Below, one piece after another: positions 8,636-17,172 of a DNA stretch of 33,441 nucleotides. Under the pieces are notes generated by a model. It made no database searches. It was not told where the DNA came from and saw nothing but the letters and a program-made list of their open reading frames with translations. The DNA is from Fibrobacter sp. UBA1313 (GTDB lineage Bacteria; Fibrobacterota; Fibrobacteria; Fibrobacterales; Fibrobacteraceae), in assembly GCA_002307115.1 (NCBI GenBank), contig DBTP01000035.1:1-33441 (forward strand), read 5' to 3'. The position numbers and the translations under genes were made by a program. Each line of letters starts with the position of its first letter. The stretch's first letter is position 1.

Positions 8636-9112
8636 TTACCGGGCAGCAGGCATCTCGGGTTGCTTTGACTGAGGCTTTTCAATATCAAAAAGCTTACGAA
8701 GAGGCTCAATCTTATAACGGTTGCGTTCTTCTGGCAAGGTGAAAGGAGCAAGAGAGAGAGCCACCAAAATAGCCTCTGGATAATTATTGACACATTTTAC
8801 AAATTCACTTGCCGAAACGCCTTCTGTATAGAAGTCCACAACAAAAGTGTCCCAAGGCTCAGAATCCAGCAACTGAAGTGCCTCTTTCTCTGTGCCAACC
8901 CCTTTTACATAAGCACCCGTTAAAAGTCCAGACAGAACTTCAACGGCATCAGCACGACGCTTATCATCCGATTCCCAAACCATCACGCGACGCTCACTGT
9001 AATCACGAACCTGCATGGCACTTTCAAGATTATCCTCATTAGGAGCATCGTCAATCTTTTCGTCTTCTAATTCTTCAAAATCTTCTTCTTCATCAAACTT
9101 TTTATTTAACAT
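8636..9112 (-). CDS. Acidic protein with degenerate response-regulator receiver-like domain
   Basis: First gene of the ABC importer operon, 158 residues. Residues 6-30 are strongly acidic (EEEDFEELEDEKIDD-type). Residues 42-122 look like a receiver fold: strand RRVMVWESDD (42-50) with acidic residues Glu47, Asp49 and Asp50, an alpha1-like helix, then DTFVVDFYTEG, with Asp93 at the place of the phosphoacceptor, and strand ILVALSL. The usual conserved Lys-Pro after strand 5 is not evident and there is no output domain. It may be an atypical receiver that modulates transport or expression; I cannot assign a partner. Start chosen at ATG 9112 with AAGGA 12 nt upstream; ATG 9124 and a further upstream start at 9154 are in frame and possible. 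Confidence 0.7.
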   Translation of the reverse strand: MLNKKFDEEEDFEELEDEKIDDAPNEDNLESAMQVRDYSERRVMVWESDDKRRADAVEVLSGLLTGAYVKGVGTEKEALQLLDSEPWDTFVVDFYTEGVSASEFVKCVNNYPEAILVALSLAPFTLPEERNRYKIEPLRKLFDIEKPQSKQPEMPAAR

Positions 9113-9143
9113 AACCAAAACCATTCCTTTGAATTGGGAGGAC

Positions 9144-9166
9144 GTTACAAACACATAAAATGTAAC
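9144..9166. promoter_or_regulatory. Inverted repeat in divergent intergenic region
   Basis: GTTACA (9144-9149) and TGTAAC (9161-9166) form a 6-bp inverted repeat separated by 11 AT-rich bases. It lies between the divergent ABC operon and the hemolysin III gene, just upstream of the probable start of the receiver-like gene, and could be an operator. It could also be chance in AT-rich DNA. Confidence 0.3.
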
Positions 9167-9249
9167 CTAAAATATTTTTTTTGTGGGCGAGGAATAAAAA
9201 ACAACCCACCAAAAACACTTGTTCTTTTGAAAGTTTGTATATTCGAACC

Positions 9250-9933
9250 ATGTCAGAAAAAAAGAAAGTCAACTTGCCTGAATATTTACCGGAAAAGGTA
9301 CTTCGCGTCGAACTCGCCAATGCACTCATTCATGGTTTCGGCGTTCTTTTTGCACTCGCGAGCATCCCCGTTGTCACAGCCATCGCTGCAAGCATCCAAA
9401 ATATCCCAGCGATCGTTGCCGTGGCTATTTATTCTTTCAGTTTTACCATGCTGTTCCTTTTTAGTACCCTCTATCACTCAGTACAAAATCCAACAGCAAA
9501 AAAAATGTTAAAAGTTTGCGACCATATTTCCATTTATTTTCTTATTGCGGGCACGTACACTCCCCTCATCCTCATTTATCTTCTTAACGGATTCGGAATA
9601 ACCTTACTCTCCATTTTGTGGGGACTCGCCCTCGTGGGGATTATTTTCAAAATATTCTCTGCTGGAAAGTACAAACTTTTTAGCACGATTCTCTATCTTG
9701 CCATGGGTTGGATTCTTATCGTCGGTGGCAAAACTTTTTTCACCACAGTTCCTCTGGATGTGATGATAATGATCGTCATCGGTGGTCTCTTGTATTCCTT
9801 CGGAGCTATATTCTATATGAGCAAGCGGTTGGTATGGCACCACGTCATTTGGCATGCATTCGTTTTAGCCGCTGCCATTTGCCATTATGTAGCCGTTCTA
9901 TTAGGCGTTCTGCATAGCCCAGGAAGCGTATAA
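9250..9933 (+). CDS. Hemolysin III / TrhA family membrane protein
   Basis: Seven-TM protein of 227 residues of the PAQR-like hemolysin III family (bacterial homologues are called YqfA/TrhA and are tied to membrane-lipid homeostasis). The family metal-site residues are visible: HGFG with His28, STLYHS with His76, CDHISIYFLIAGTYTP with Asp91/His92, and WHAFVLAAAICHY with His202 and His212. ATG 9250 gives the usual length; an upstream in-frame ATG at 9181 adds 23 polar residues without family similarity. There is no clear ribosome binding site, and a TATATT hexamer at 9238-9243 lies so close that the transcript might have a very short leader. Confidence 0.9.
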   Translation: MSEKKKVNLPEYLPEKVLRVELANALIHGFGVLFALASIPVVTAIAASIQNIPAIVAVAIYSFSFTMLFLFSTLYHSVQNPTAKKMLKVCDHISIYFLIAGTYTPLILIYLLNGFGITLLSILWGLALVGIIFKIFSAGKYKLFSTILYLAMGWILIVGGKTFFTTVPLDVMIMIVIGGLLYSFGAIFYMSKRLVWHHVIWHAFVLAAAICHYVAVLLGVLHSPGSV

Positions 9934-9943
9934 TCATTCACAA

Positions 9944-10007
9944 GTCTACAAAAGTGTAGACACAATCTCCCATTGTGATGCAATGTCTAAATTTTATCTC
10001 GTTGCAT
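9944..10007. repeat. Three consecutive inverted repeats upstream of rsh
   Basis: Three stem-forming inverted repeats abut: GTCTACA-AAAG-TGTAGAC (9944-9961), CACAAT-CTCCC-ATTGTG (9961-9977) and ATGCAA-18 nt-TTGCAT (9978-10007). None is followed directly by a U-tract, although pyrimidine/T-rich DNA follows to about 10030. They may end hemolysin III transcription weakly, or bind a regulator of rsh. Confidence 0.5.
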
Positions 10008-10084
10008 TCTGTATTTTCTTCTTTTTCAAGTAATGTTCTGGCTTTTTTTGAACAATTTTAAGGTTTTTTTGGTAGATTTACCGT

Positions 10085-12232
10085 ATGCAAACGGCTACTT
10101 TACAAGCGAATCAAGAACACATTATTGATGTTCTGATGAAAAAAAATGAAGCCCTCGATGAAACGCTTCTCCGCGCTGCCGTAGCCTTTATTGCAGATGC
10201 CCATCAGGGCCAATACCGCAAAAGCGGTATGCCTTACACAGAACATCCTTACGAAGTCGCTAAGATCCTTGCGGATCTCAAGTTAGACACCTCTTCTGTG
10301 CTCGCCGGGCTACTCCACGATGTGGTGGAAGACACGCCTCACACTCTTGAAGAAATTCGGTCAAAATTTGGCGAAGAGACCGCGTTTATGGTCGATGCGG
10401 TGACCAAAATTTCAGCAGCCCAAAAACAGGATAATAAGACCGAACAGAAAGCGGAAACTTATCGCAAGTTCATCTCGGCGATGGCGAAAGATCCGCGAGT
10501 CATCATGATTAAAATTGCAGATCGTTTGCACAATATGCGAACTCTGCATTACATGAAACCAGAAAAACGACGTGTCATCGCTCAAGAAACGCTTGATATA
10601 TACACGCCTCTCACTCACCGATTTGGCTTGTATCGTTTCAAATCGGAGTTGGAAGATCTTGCATTCAAATACATAAATCCTGATGAATACAAGAAAATTA
10701 TTGCCCATCTTTTGAAAAGTAAAGAAGACCGTGAAAATTATATCAAATCGGTCATCGGGCCTCTCCAGATCAAAATGGCTTTGGAAGATTTTGATTGTAC
10801 CATCCAAGGGCGCACCAAAAATATTTACAGCATCTATACGAAGATGCAAAATCGGGGTTGTAGTCTCGATGAAATCTTCGATATTTTTGCCATCCGCATT
10901 ATTGTCGAAAGTATTCCCGAATGTTACCTAGCCTTAGGCTACGTCCACAACCTCTGGACCCCTTTGCAAAGTCTTTTTAAGGATTATATAGCGACCCCCA
11001 AGCCTAATCTTTACCAGAGCATTCACACCATGGTGATTGGTCCCGACAATAAAATGGTCGAGGTACAAATTCGAACCAAGGATATGGATCTCACCGCAGA
11101 AAAGGGATTTGCCGCCCACTGGGCCTACAAACTAGAGACCCAACGAAACGGGGAAGAGCTCGCCTGGCTCGAGCGTATGGCAAAGTTGCAATCTGAAATT
11201 CCTGATTCCGTGGAATTTCTTGAATTTTTGCGTGTGGACCTTAAACCCGAAGGGATCACGGTATTCACCCCGAAAGGAGATTCCATTGAACTTCCTGTGG
11301 GTTCCACGGTCATTGATTTTGCCTTTGCTGTGCATACTAAACTGGGATTCCACTGCATTGGTGCCCGCATTAATGATGATGTGGTAAGCATTGCTAAAGT
11401 AGTCCCCAATGGCGCAACCATTCAAATTCTGAAAAGTCATAATCAGGAACCCAAACCAGAATGGTTGGAAATCGTCAAGACGATTAAGGCGAAGCAAGAA
11501 CTCCGTAGATGGATGCGTACAAGTATTATTCAACAAGCTCGCTCCCTAGGAAAAGAAATTTGGGAACGCGAACTCCGCATATTTAAAATTCAGGCAAATA
11601 ACCAACCGGATTCAGATACTATTTGTCGCTATTTCGGAGCCCCTAACATTGATTCCTTTTACGAACGCGTGGGTCAGGGAGAAATGCCTCTCTCCGATCT
11701 TCAACGTTTCATTCAGCCCTTAGCAGGGCCTGAATTTCAAGAAGGGAAAGAAAATTCGCCGTTCCGACTTTTCCTCAAAGATAAGAACAATACACAATCG
11801 CAACTCCCCGTACAAGTAGGGAACGAAGCAAGTCTCCTGATACACTTTGCTCCTTGTTGCGCACCAGTACCTGGTGAACCGATTGTTGGAGCACTGGTCC
11901 CTAAACGGGGCATTGAAGTTCACAAACAAAAATGCAAAGAATTGGAAAAAATTCCCGAATCCCGCCTCCTTGCGATGGAATGGAACATCAATTCAACTCA
12001 AGAATTTACAAGTCATCTTTCCATAAGAACCGATTACAGAAAGGGTGTTACCGCTGATATTCTTGCCGTTCTTGCCAAATCCAATGCCGCCTTAGATAGA
12101 ATGAGTGCTGTTTTCACCCGAGATGCAGGGCGAATCCGCCTAGTGTTTCGAGCCTTCCGCCGTGAGCAACTAGAAAGCCTGATTCAGAATATTGAAAATA
12201 TTCAGGGCGTTCGTGAGGTAAAAAGAGCATGA
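10085..12232 (+). CDS. rsh: Bifunctional (p)ppGpp synthetase/hydrolase, RelA/SpoT homologue
   Basis: Stringent-response enzyme of 715 residues that makes and degrades (p)ppGpp. The N-terminal HD hydrolase domain has intact metal ligands His54, His78-Asp79 (HDVVEDT) and Asp146 (ADRLHN), so hydrolysis should be active. The synthetase domain follows with RTKNIYSIYTKM (242-253), KDYIATPKPNLYQSIHT (299-315) and EVQIRT (326-331), all expected for activity. A TGS domain (about 390-450, starting ITVFTPKGD) and a C-terminal ACT-like domain (about 640-715) complete the usual long-Rsh layout. Being the full bifunctional type, it should be called Rsh/SpoT rather than RelA. Start ATG 10085 lacks a strong Shine-Dalgarno. 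The 3' end overlaps the next gene by 4 bp (ATGA). Confidence 0.96.
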   Translation: MQTATLQANQEHIIDVLMKKNEALDETLLRAAVAFIADAHQGQYRKSGMPYTEHPYEVAKILADLKLDTSSVLAGLLHDVVEDTPHTLEEIRSKFGEETAFMVDAVTKISAAQKQDNKTEQKAETYRKFISAMAKDPRVIMIKIADRLHNMRTLHYMKPEKRRVIAQETLDIYTPLTHRFGLYRFKSELEDLAFKYINPDEYKKIIAHLLKSKEDRENYIKSVIGPLQIKMALEDFDCTIQGRTKNIYSIYTKMQNRGCSLDEIFDIFAIRIIVESIPECYLALGYVHNLWTPLQSLFKDYIATPKPNLYQSIHTMVIGPDNKMVEVQIRTKDMDLTAEKGFAAHWAYKLETQRNGEELAWLERMAKLQSEIPDSVEFLEFLRVDLKPEGITVFTPKGDSIELPVGSTVIDFAFAVHTKLGFHCIGARINDDVVSIAKVVPNGATIQILKSHNQEPKPEWLEIVKTIKAKQELRRWMRTSIIQQARSLGKEIWERELRIFKIQANNQPDSDTICRYFGAPNIDSFYERVGQGEMPLSDLQRFIQPLAGPEFQEGKENSPFRLFLKDKNNTQSQLPVQVGNEASLLIHFAPCCAPVPGEPIVGALVPKRGIEVHKQKCKELEKIPESRLLAMEWNINSTQEFTSHLSIRTDYRKGVTADILAVLAKSNAALDRMSAVFTRDAGRIRLVFRAFRREQLESLIQNIENIQGVREVKRA

Positions 12233-12813
12233 GCATTCTTACCCATCCTACAGATCAAGCCACCCGGAATAGAGCTTTTAATTGCCGTATGCGCAATCGT
12301 CATTACGAAGAAGTGTACTACGCCTTTCGTGCCCTGAAGCCCATTATTAATCAGCAAAATTTGGAAGCGGATAGAAAAGCTTGGTTTGCGGCCATCGGGG
12401 TAAAAATCAATCGTTGTGAAGTATCTTTGGAAACTTGTCTGGAATACGCGCAGGCTGCTATTTTCTTTGGGAAAAGTGAAAAGATAAATCTATTTTCGAA
12501 AGACAAACGTTGGGGTATTCTCCAAGAAGAAATTCTCTTGGTCTATTTTCTCATCGAATTACAATCCACCTTGCGCTATATTCTAACGCGCATTGAAACA
12601 GATAAAATGCTTCAAAGTTTGGATAAATCCATTCAATCACAGACAAATGAAGTTCATGAATCTGGATTCATATCCAATCTTCAAAAAAATCTGAATGCGC
12701 TGAACGAAACTACAGCGCAAGAGTTCCGTGATTTGCATACCCATATTGAAGATCGGTTTGCTATTGGTAACGCTTTATTTGGAACATTACAAGAGCTTCA
12801 ACATTTCTATTAA
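12229..12813 (+). CDS. Unknown protein coupled to rsh
   Basis: I do not recognise this 194-residue protein. It has no signal peptide or membrane segment and is predicted mostly helical, with a Cys/Arg-rich start (RNRAFNCRMRNRHYEEVYYAF) of up to 20 residues and a C-terminal helical stretch with heptad-like spacing (residues 125-185). Its ATG lies in an ATGA overlap with the rsh stop, so it is translationally coupled to rsh, and its stop is 24 bp before nuoA. That position suggests a cytoplasmic factor expressed with rsh and possibly with complex I; no function can be inferred beyond that. Confidence 0.75.
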   Translation: MSILTHPTDQATRNRAFNCRMRNRHYEEVYYAFRALKPIINQQNLEADRKAWFAAIGVKINRCEVSLETCLEYAQAAIFFGKSEKINLFSKDKRWGILQEEILLVYFLIELQSTLRYILTRIETDKMLQSLDKSIQSQTNEVHESGFISNLQKNLNALNETTAQEFRDLHTHIEDRFAIGNALFGTLQELQHFY

Positions 12814-12837
12814 TTCTGTTACGGAGTTTTCATTTAT

Positions 12838-13224
12838 ATGGTGCTTTCAGAATATTTCATCTTAATCTTTTTCTTGCTCCTCGGAGCGGTTGTTGCCGGC
12901 GGAGCTATTGTGGTCGGCAAATTACTTGGGTACAAAAGTAAAGACACAAAAAATAAGTTCCTCCCTTATGAATGTGGCATGAAAACCTTTGGTAATGCCC
13001 GCATTCAGTTTAAGGTGGGATATTACCTTTTTGCTTTACTTTTTCTGGTCTTTGATATTGAAGCTCTTTTTCTTTTTCCGGTCCTTACGAATTTTAGGGC
13101 ATGTATGGCAGGCAACACTGTCCTCATGCCTATTATCGTTTTTGGAGACCTCACCCTCTTTATACTTGTCTTAGTTTCCGGCCTTGCCTATGCATGGAAA
13201 AAAGGAATTTTGAAATGGGAGTAA
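12838..13224 (+). CDS. nuoA: NADH-quinone oxidoreductase subunit A
   Basis: Small membrane subunit of respiratory complex I (ND3 homologue), 128 residues, three membrane segments. The conserved loop after TM1 is visible as KFLPYECGMKTFGNARIQFKVGYY-type sequence, and TM2 carries FALLFLVFDIEALFLFP, the family signature with Asp and Glu. ACGGAG lies 11 nt before ATG 12838. First gene of the nuo cluster; the 3' end overlaps nuoBC by 10 bp. Confidence 0.96.
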   Translation: MVLSEYFILIFFLLLGAVVAGGAIVVGKLLGYKSKDTKNKFLPYECGMKTFGNARIQFKVGYYLFALLFLVFDIEALFLFPVLTNFRACMAGNTVLMPIIVFGDLTLFILVLVSGLAYAWKKGILKWE

Positions 13225-14468
13225 CCAATTTTCTTCCAAAGATTTTAGACCCTATCCCCGGCGGTAAATACGCCGTCAATATGGTGGATTACGTTGTAAA
13301 TTGGGCGAGAGCCAATTCGCTCTGGCCTTTAACCTACGGAACCAGCTGTTGTGCTATCGAAATGATGTCTAGCTCTATGGCCCGTTATGATATCGCGCGT
13401 TTCGGTTCTGAAGTATTCAGAGCTTCGCCCCGCCAAGCAGACCTGTTCATTTTAGCAGGTACCATTACCGAACGTATGGCTCCTGCAGTTCAAATGCTCT
13501 GGGAGCAGATTCCGGGACCCAAGTACGTCATTGGTATGGGTGCCTGTACCATCTCTGGCGGGCCTTTTTACTACAACAACTATTCCGTTGTACGCGGTGC
13601 CGCTGAAATTCTTCCCGTAGACGTATTTATTCCCGGTTGTCCTCCACGTCCTGAAGCGCTTTTCCACGGGCTCCTGACGCTGCGAGACAAGATTCTCCAC
13701 GAAACCAGTCGTGATCCTTGGCATGAAGGGGAGATTACTGCCCCCGAAACAAAAGATCGCTGGGGCGAAGCTTCACAAGCTTGGGCCACATTGGAAAAAA
13801 TCAAAGACGAGGAAATGGCCGAAGCGAGAGCGAAATTCAAGGAAGAAAATCCTGAATACAAATCCTCTTATAAACCAGCCCGCGTCACCAAAGAGGAATT
13901 CCCCGAAGTGCCGCACAATCCGGGAAAGATCGTTGGCCTACCTCAGGCAGAGCTCTTTAATATCGTTCAGGAAAAGTTCCCCTCGGTCACTGTGTACGGC
14001 TTGGAAAATTCATCTCAAGAAAACCTGGAAGCTCTCCCCGCAGATATGCCGTTGGATCTGCAAGTTTCCAAAAAAGATTACCTCCCCCTGATTCAATTTT
14101 TAAAAGAAGATCCTCGCACATTACTTAATTTTTTAATTGATGTCACTGCGGTGGATTGGGTGGATCATTTTGACGTTGTCGCTCAACTGATGAGCCTCGA
14201 AAAAGGACACAAGGTATTCTTCCGTTTGTCTTTGACTAAAGATGATTCCATTGCAGAAGAGAAAAAAGCAACCAGTATTTTAGCCTCTGCCCCATCCCTT
14301 TGCGCTTTATACGCAGGTGCAGAATGGAAAGAACGCGAAGTTTACGATATGTTTGGGATCCATTTTGAAAAACACCCAGACTTACGTCGCATTTTCCTTG
14401 ACAAAGATTTTGTGGGTTATCCCTTGCGCAAAGATTTTACACATCCTCATATTATTCGGAGGGGATAA
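13215..14468 (+). CDS. nuoBC: Fused NADH-quinone oxidoreductase subunits B and C
   Basis: One 417-residue ORF joins NuoB and NuoC of the peripheral Q module. Residues 1-165 are NuoB, with the N2 cluster ligands Cys45, Cys46 (TSCCAIEM), Cys111 (GACTISGG) and Cys142 (PGCPPRPEAL). Residues 166-250 form a charged, Lys/Glu-rich linker. Residues 255-417 are NuoC, ending in EREVYDMFGIHFEKHPDLRR and YPLRKDF, the 30 kDa-subunit signature. ATG 13215 is used because AAAGGA lies 8 nt upstream and it starts the NuoB homology; an in-frame start at 13101 inside nuoA is rejected. No frameshift or internal stop separates the two halves. Stop and nuoD start overlap (TAATG). Confidence 0.94.
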   Translation: MGVTNFLPKILDPIPGGKYAVNMVDYVVNWARANSLWPLTYGTSCCAIEMMSSSMARYDIARFGSEVFRASPRQADLFILAGTITERMAPAVQMLWEQIPGPKYVIGMGACTISGGPFYYNNYSVVRGAAEILPVDVFIPGCPPRPEALFHGLLTLRDKILHETSRDPWHEGEITAPETKDRWGEASQAWATLEKIKDEEMAEARAKFKEENPEYKSSYKPARVTKEEFPEVPHNPGKIVGLPQAELFNIVQEKFPSVTVYGLENSSQENLEALPADMPLDLQVSKKDYLPLIQFLKEDPRTLLNFLIDVTAVDWVDHFDVVAQLMSLEKGHKVFFRLSLTKDDSIAEEKKATSILASAPSLCALYAGAEWKEREVYDMFGIHFEKHPDLRRIFLDKDFVGYPLRKDFTHPHIIRRG

Positions 14469-15610
14469 TGAGCGAAAGAACTCTACCTCCAGGCTTCCGC
14501 GAACCCGTTAACGTTCACGATTCCGAAGAATTTTTTGTCAACATGGGCCCCCAACATCCGAGTACCCATGGAGCTTTGCGTCTCGCACTGCGCCTCGATG
14601 GAGAAACCATTGTGGAAGTGGTTCCCCATTTTGGCTACATTCATCGTGGTTTGGAAAAGCAAGCGGAAAGCGGAACCTATTTACAATACATTCCCCTGAC
14701 TGATAGACAAGATTATCTTATTGCCATTCAAAATAACTTGGGCGTTTGCCTTGCTTTTGAAAAAGGCACGGGCATGGGTGTTCCTGAACGTCAGGAATAT
14801 ATCCGTGTGATGATGGCGGAACTGAGCCGTATTGCATCGCACCTTGTTTTTTATGCTTGCTTCGGTGGCGATCTCGGGGGCCAAACGGCTCTCATTTATG
14901 GTTTCAAAGAACGTGAAATGATTCACGATATCTTTGACGAACAGACAGGATCTCGCCTGACTACGAATTTTTTTCGCCCGGGGGGGTCGACTCACGATGT
15001 CACAGATACTTTTATCCCTCGCGTTAAAGCATTCTTGAAACATCTCAAGCCCACCATGGTTGATTACGAGCGTCTCCTTTCGAAGAACCTTATCGTTTTG
15101 GAACGCAATATTGGTATTGGCGTACTGACTAAAGAACAAGCAATTGCGCTGGGTTGTTCTGGGCCAATGTTACGCGCGAGTGGTGTCAACTACGATGTGC
15201 GCAAAAATGATCCCTACAGCATTTATGATCGGTTTGAATTCGATATCCCTGTTACTTATAACGGCGATAACTACGACCGTTATTTGGTGCGGATTGCCGA
15301 GATTCACCAATCCATGAGAATCCTTGAACAGTGCATCGCTCAATTCCCAGAAGGTCCATTCCGCGCAAAAGAAAAGTTCAGTATTAAATTGAACCCCGGC
15401 AGTTATTACAGCGCCATAGAAAATGCGAAAGGAATTTACGGGACTTATGTGGTCGCCACTTCGGGTGACAAGCCCTACCGTATCCATACGCGTGGACCCA
15501 GCTTCCCGAACCTTGCGGCATTAAACATCATGGCACAAGGCCATAAAGTGTCCGACATTGTCTCTATTATGGCCACCTTGGATCCGGTGATTCCGGAGGT
15601 GGATAGGTAA
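14468..15610 (+). CDS. nuoD: NADH-quinone oxidoreductase subunit D
   Basis: 49 kDa-type Q-module subunit, 380 residues, forms the quinone pocket with NuoB. Family segments seen: MGPQHPSTHGALRL near residue 27, HFGYIHRGLEK, TDRQDYL, GDLGGQTALIYGF (the usual GA-x-TPFF region is varied here), NFFRPGG, and a C-terminal ending in DPVIPEVDR that matches the conserved D-P-x-x-x-E-x-D-R terminus. It is separate from NuoC, unlike the NuoCD fusion of enterobacteria. GGAGGGG precedes the ATG, which overlaps the nuoBC stop. Confidence 0.96.
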   Translation: MSERTLPPGFREPVNVHDSEEFFVNMGPQHPSTHGALRLALRLDGETIVEVVPHFGYIHRGLEKQAESGTYLQYIPLTDRQDYLIAIQNNLGVCLAFEKGTGMGVPERQEYIRVMMAELSRIASHLVFYACFGGDLGGQTALIYGFKEREMIHDIFDEQTGSRLTTNFFRPGGSTHDVTDTFIPRVKAFLKHLKPTMVDYERLLSKNLIVLERNIGIGVLTKEQAIALGCSGPMLRASGVNYDVRKNDPYSIYDRFEFDIPVTYNGDNYDRYLVRIAEIHQSMRILEQCIAQFPEGPFRAKEKFSIKLNPGSYYSAIENAKGIYGTYVVATSGDKPYRIHTRGPSFPNLAALNIMAQGHKVSDIVSIMATLDPVIPEVDR

Positions 15611-15613
15611 TTT

Positions 15614-16699
15614 ATGATGACTCCTTCTATTACTCATCCGATTGGTGACTTTATCAGAGCCAATGTCCCTATTCCAGAACTGGCCTATCTCATCAATGCC
15701 ATTATTTGCATTGTGGCTATTTGTACGGTTGCCTTTGGTGCCGCCATGGTGCTCGTTTATATGGAACGCAAAGTTTGCGCTCATGTGCAATGTCGCCTTG
15801 GCCCCATGCGTTTAGGGCCCCACGGCTGTATCCAAACGGTTGCAGATACCATCAAATTATTTTTCAAGGAAGTCTACGCTCCCAACGGTGCTGATAAATT
15901 TCTTTTTTATCTCGCCCCTATGGTGCTTCTCACAGCTCCCTTCATGTGCCTTAGCATGATTCCTTTTGATCATAATTTGCAAGTGGCTGATATTTCCGTA
16001 GGCATTCCTCTGATCATCGCTGTGAACGGCTTTGGCATTTTAGGAATTCTCTTAGGGGGATGGGCCTCCAACAACAAGTATTCTCTTTTGGGTTCTCTCA
16101 GAAGCGGCGCACAGATGATCAGCTACGAGATTTCGTATGCGATGATTCTCCTTTTTGTAGTCATGATGTCAGGTTCATGCAGCTTACAGGAAATCACCCT
16201 CAGCCAATCAGGAAATCTTTTTGACTGGTGGATTTTCAAAGCTCCCGGTATTGGCTTTTTAGCCTTCCTCATGTTCCTGATTTCATCGACCGCTGAACTG
16301 AACCGTGCGCCTTTTGATATTGCCGAAGCAGAACAGGAATTAACAGGCGGCTACCATACCGAATACAACGGCCTCGCGTTTGCCATGTTCTATCTTGCGG
16401 AGTATATCAACTTGGTGACGACTTCTGCAATTGCTACGGTTTGCTTTTTGGGGGGATACTTGCCCCTCAGTTTTGGCTATGCCCCCGTAGATCATGTGTT
16501 AGCGATAGTCCCCGGTTTTATCTGGTTCTTCGGAAAAGTATTTGCGATGATCTGGGTCTACATGATGCTACGCTGGACATTTGTGAGACCCCGCGTAGAT
16601 CAGCTGATGGGATTGGAATGGAAATTTCTTCTCCCGGTCAATTTATTGCTTTTGGCACTAGGGGCCGTATTTATTTCATTAGGGTGGATTGTTCCATGA
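15614..16699 (+). CDS. nuoH: NADH-quinone oxidoreductase subunit H
   Basis: ND1-type membrane subunit of 361 residues that links the Q cavity to the proton-pumping arm. It shows about eight membrane segments, MERKVCAHVQCRLGPMRLGP (the conserved E-R-K-x-x-x-x-x-Q-x-R-x-GP loop) and FDIAEAEQELTGGYHTEY (the acidic third loop E-x-E-x-E-L). Two ATG codons in a row (15614, 15617) are possible starts; a GGAGGTGG stretch lies upstream within the end of nuoD. Overlaps nuoI by 4 bp. Confidence 0.96.
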   Translation: MMTPSITHPIGDFIRANVPIPELAYLINAIICIVAICTVAFGAAMVLVYMERKVCAHVQCRLGPMRLGPHGCIQTVADTIKLFFKEVYAPNGADKFLFYLAPMVLLTAPFMCLSMIPFDHNLQVADISVGIPLIIAVNGFGILGILLGGWASNNKYSLLGSLRSGAQMISYEISYAMILLFVVMMSGSCSLQEITLSQSGNLFDWWIFKAPGIGFLAFLMFLISSTAELNRAPFDIAEAEQELTGGYHTEYNGLAFAMFYLAEYINLVTTSAIATVCFLGGYLPLSFGYAPVDHVLAIVPGFIWFFGKVFAMIWVYMMLRWTFVRPRVDQLMGLEWKFLLPVNLLLLALGAVFISLGWIVP

Positions 16700-17172
16700 A
16701 GAAAGAAGAACAGCTTACTACCAAAGCCTATATCAAACGTTATTTTCAGCGTATTTGTCAGTCATGGAGTCTCGTCCAAGGGCTTACGGTCACACTCCGT
16801 TATTTTTTCCAACCGAGCCGCATCGTTACCGAACAGTATCCTGAAAATAAAAAGACGCTAAAAATGCACGACCGTTTCCGTGGTCGTTTAGAAATGATCG
16901 AAGACGAAAACGGAGAAAACAAGTGTACCGCTTGCAGCCTTTGCGAAAAGGCTTGTCTCAACGGATCCATCAACGTGCTTTCGACCAAGAACATTGCGGG
17001 GAAAAAGGTTTTAGGGCGTTATTTATACCGTCTCGATACCTGTACTCTCTGTAGTCTGTGTGTCGAAGCCTGTCCTTTTGACGCGATTCGCATGAACCAG
17101 GATTTTGAACTTTCCCGTACGACGAGAGAGGCTTTTGAAATGATTCTTAATAAGAAGGAGGGCCGGGGATGA
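16696..17172 (+). CDS. nuoI: NADH-quinone oxidoreductase subunit I (2x[4Fe-4S] ferredoxin type)
   Basis: 158-residue peripheral subunit carrying clusters N6a/N6b that feed electrons to N2 in NuoB. Two ferredoxin motifs are present: CTACSLCEKAC (Cys77, 80, 83, 87) and CTLCSLCVEACP (Cys116, 119, 122, 126). The first motif is followed by Leu instead of the usual Pro. The N-terminal amphipathic helices (residues 1-40) anchor it to the membrane arm. Start ATG 16696 overlaps the nuoH stop (ATGA); an in-frame start far upstream at 16441 lies within nuoH and is rejected. Confidence 0.95.
   Translation: MKKEEQLTTKAYIKRYFQRICQSWSLVQGLTVTLRYFFQPSRIVTEQYPENKKTLKMHDRFRGRLEMIEDENGENKCTACSLCEKACLNGSINVLSTKNIAGKKVLGRYLYRLDTCTLCSLCVEACPFDAIRMNQDFELSRTTREAFEMILNKKEGRG

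Noticed and set aside
9134..9511. 125-codon plus-strand ORF
   Set aside because: Overlaps the hemolysin III gene in another frame; that gene has clear family motifs.
13101..13214. N-terminal extension of NuoBC inside nuoA
   Set aside because: The extra residues have no NuoB similarity; ATG 13215 has a proper ribosome binding site and family-like start.
16441..16695. Upstream extension of NuoI
   Set aside because: Out-of-frame reading of nuoH; ATG 16696 fits the ATGA overlap and NuoI homology.
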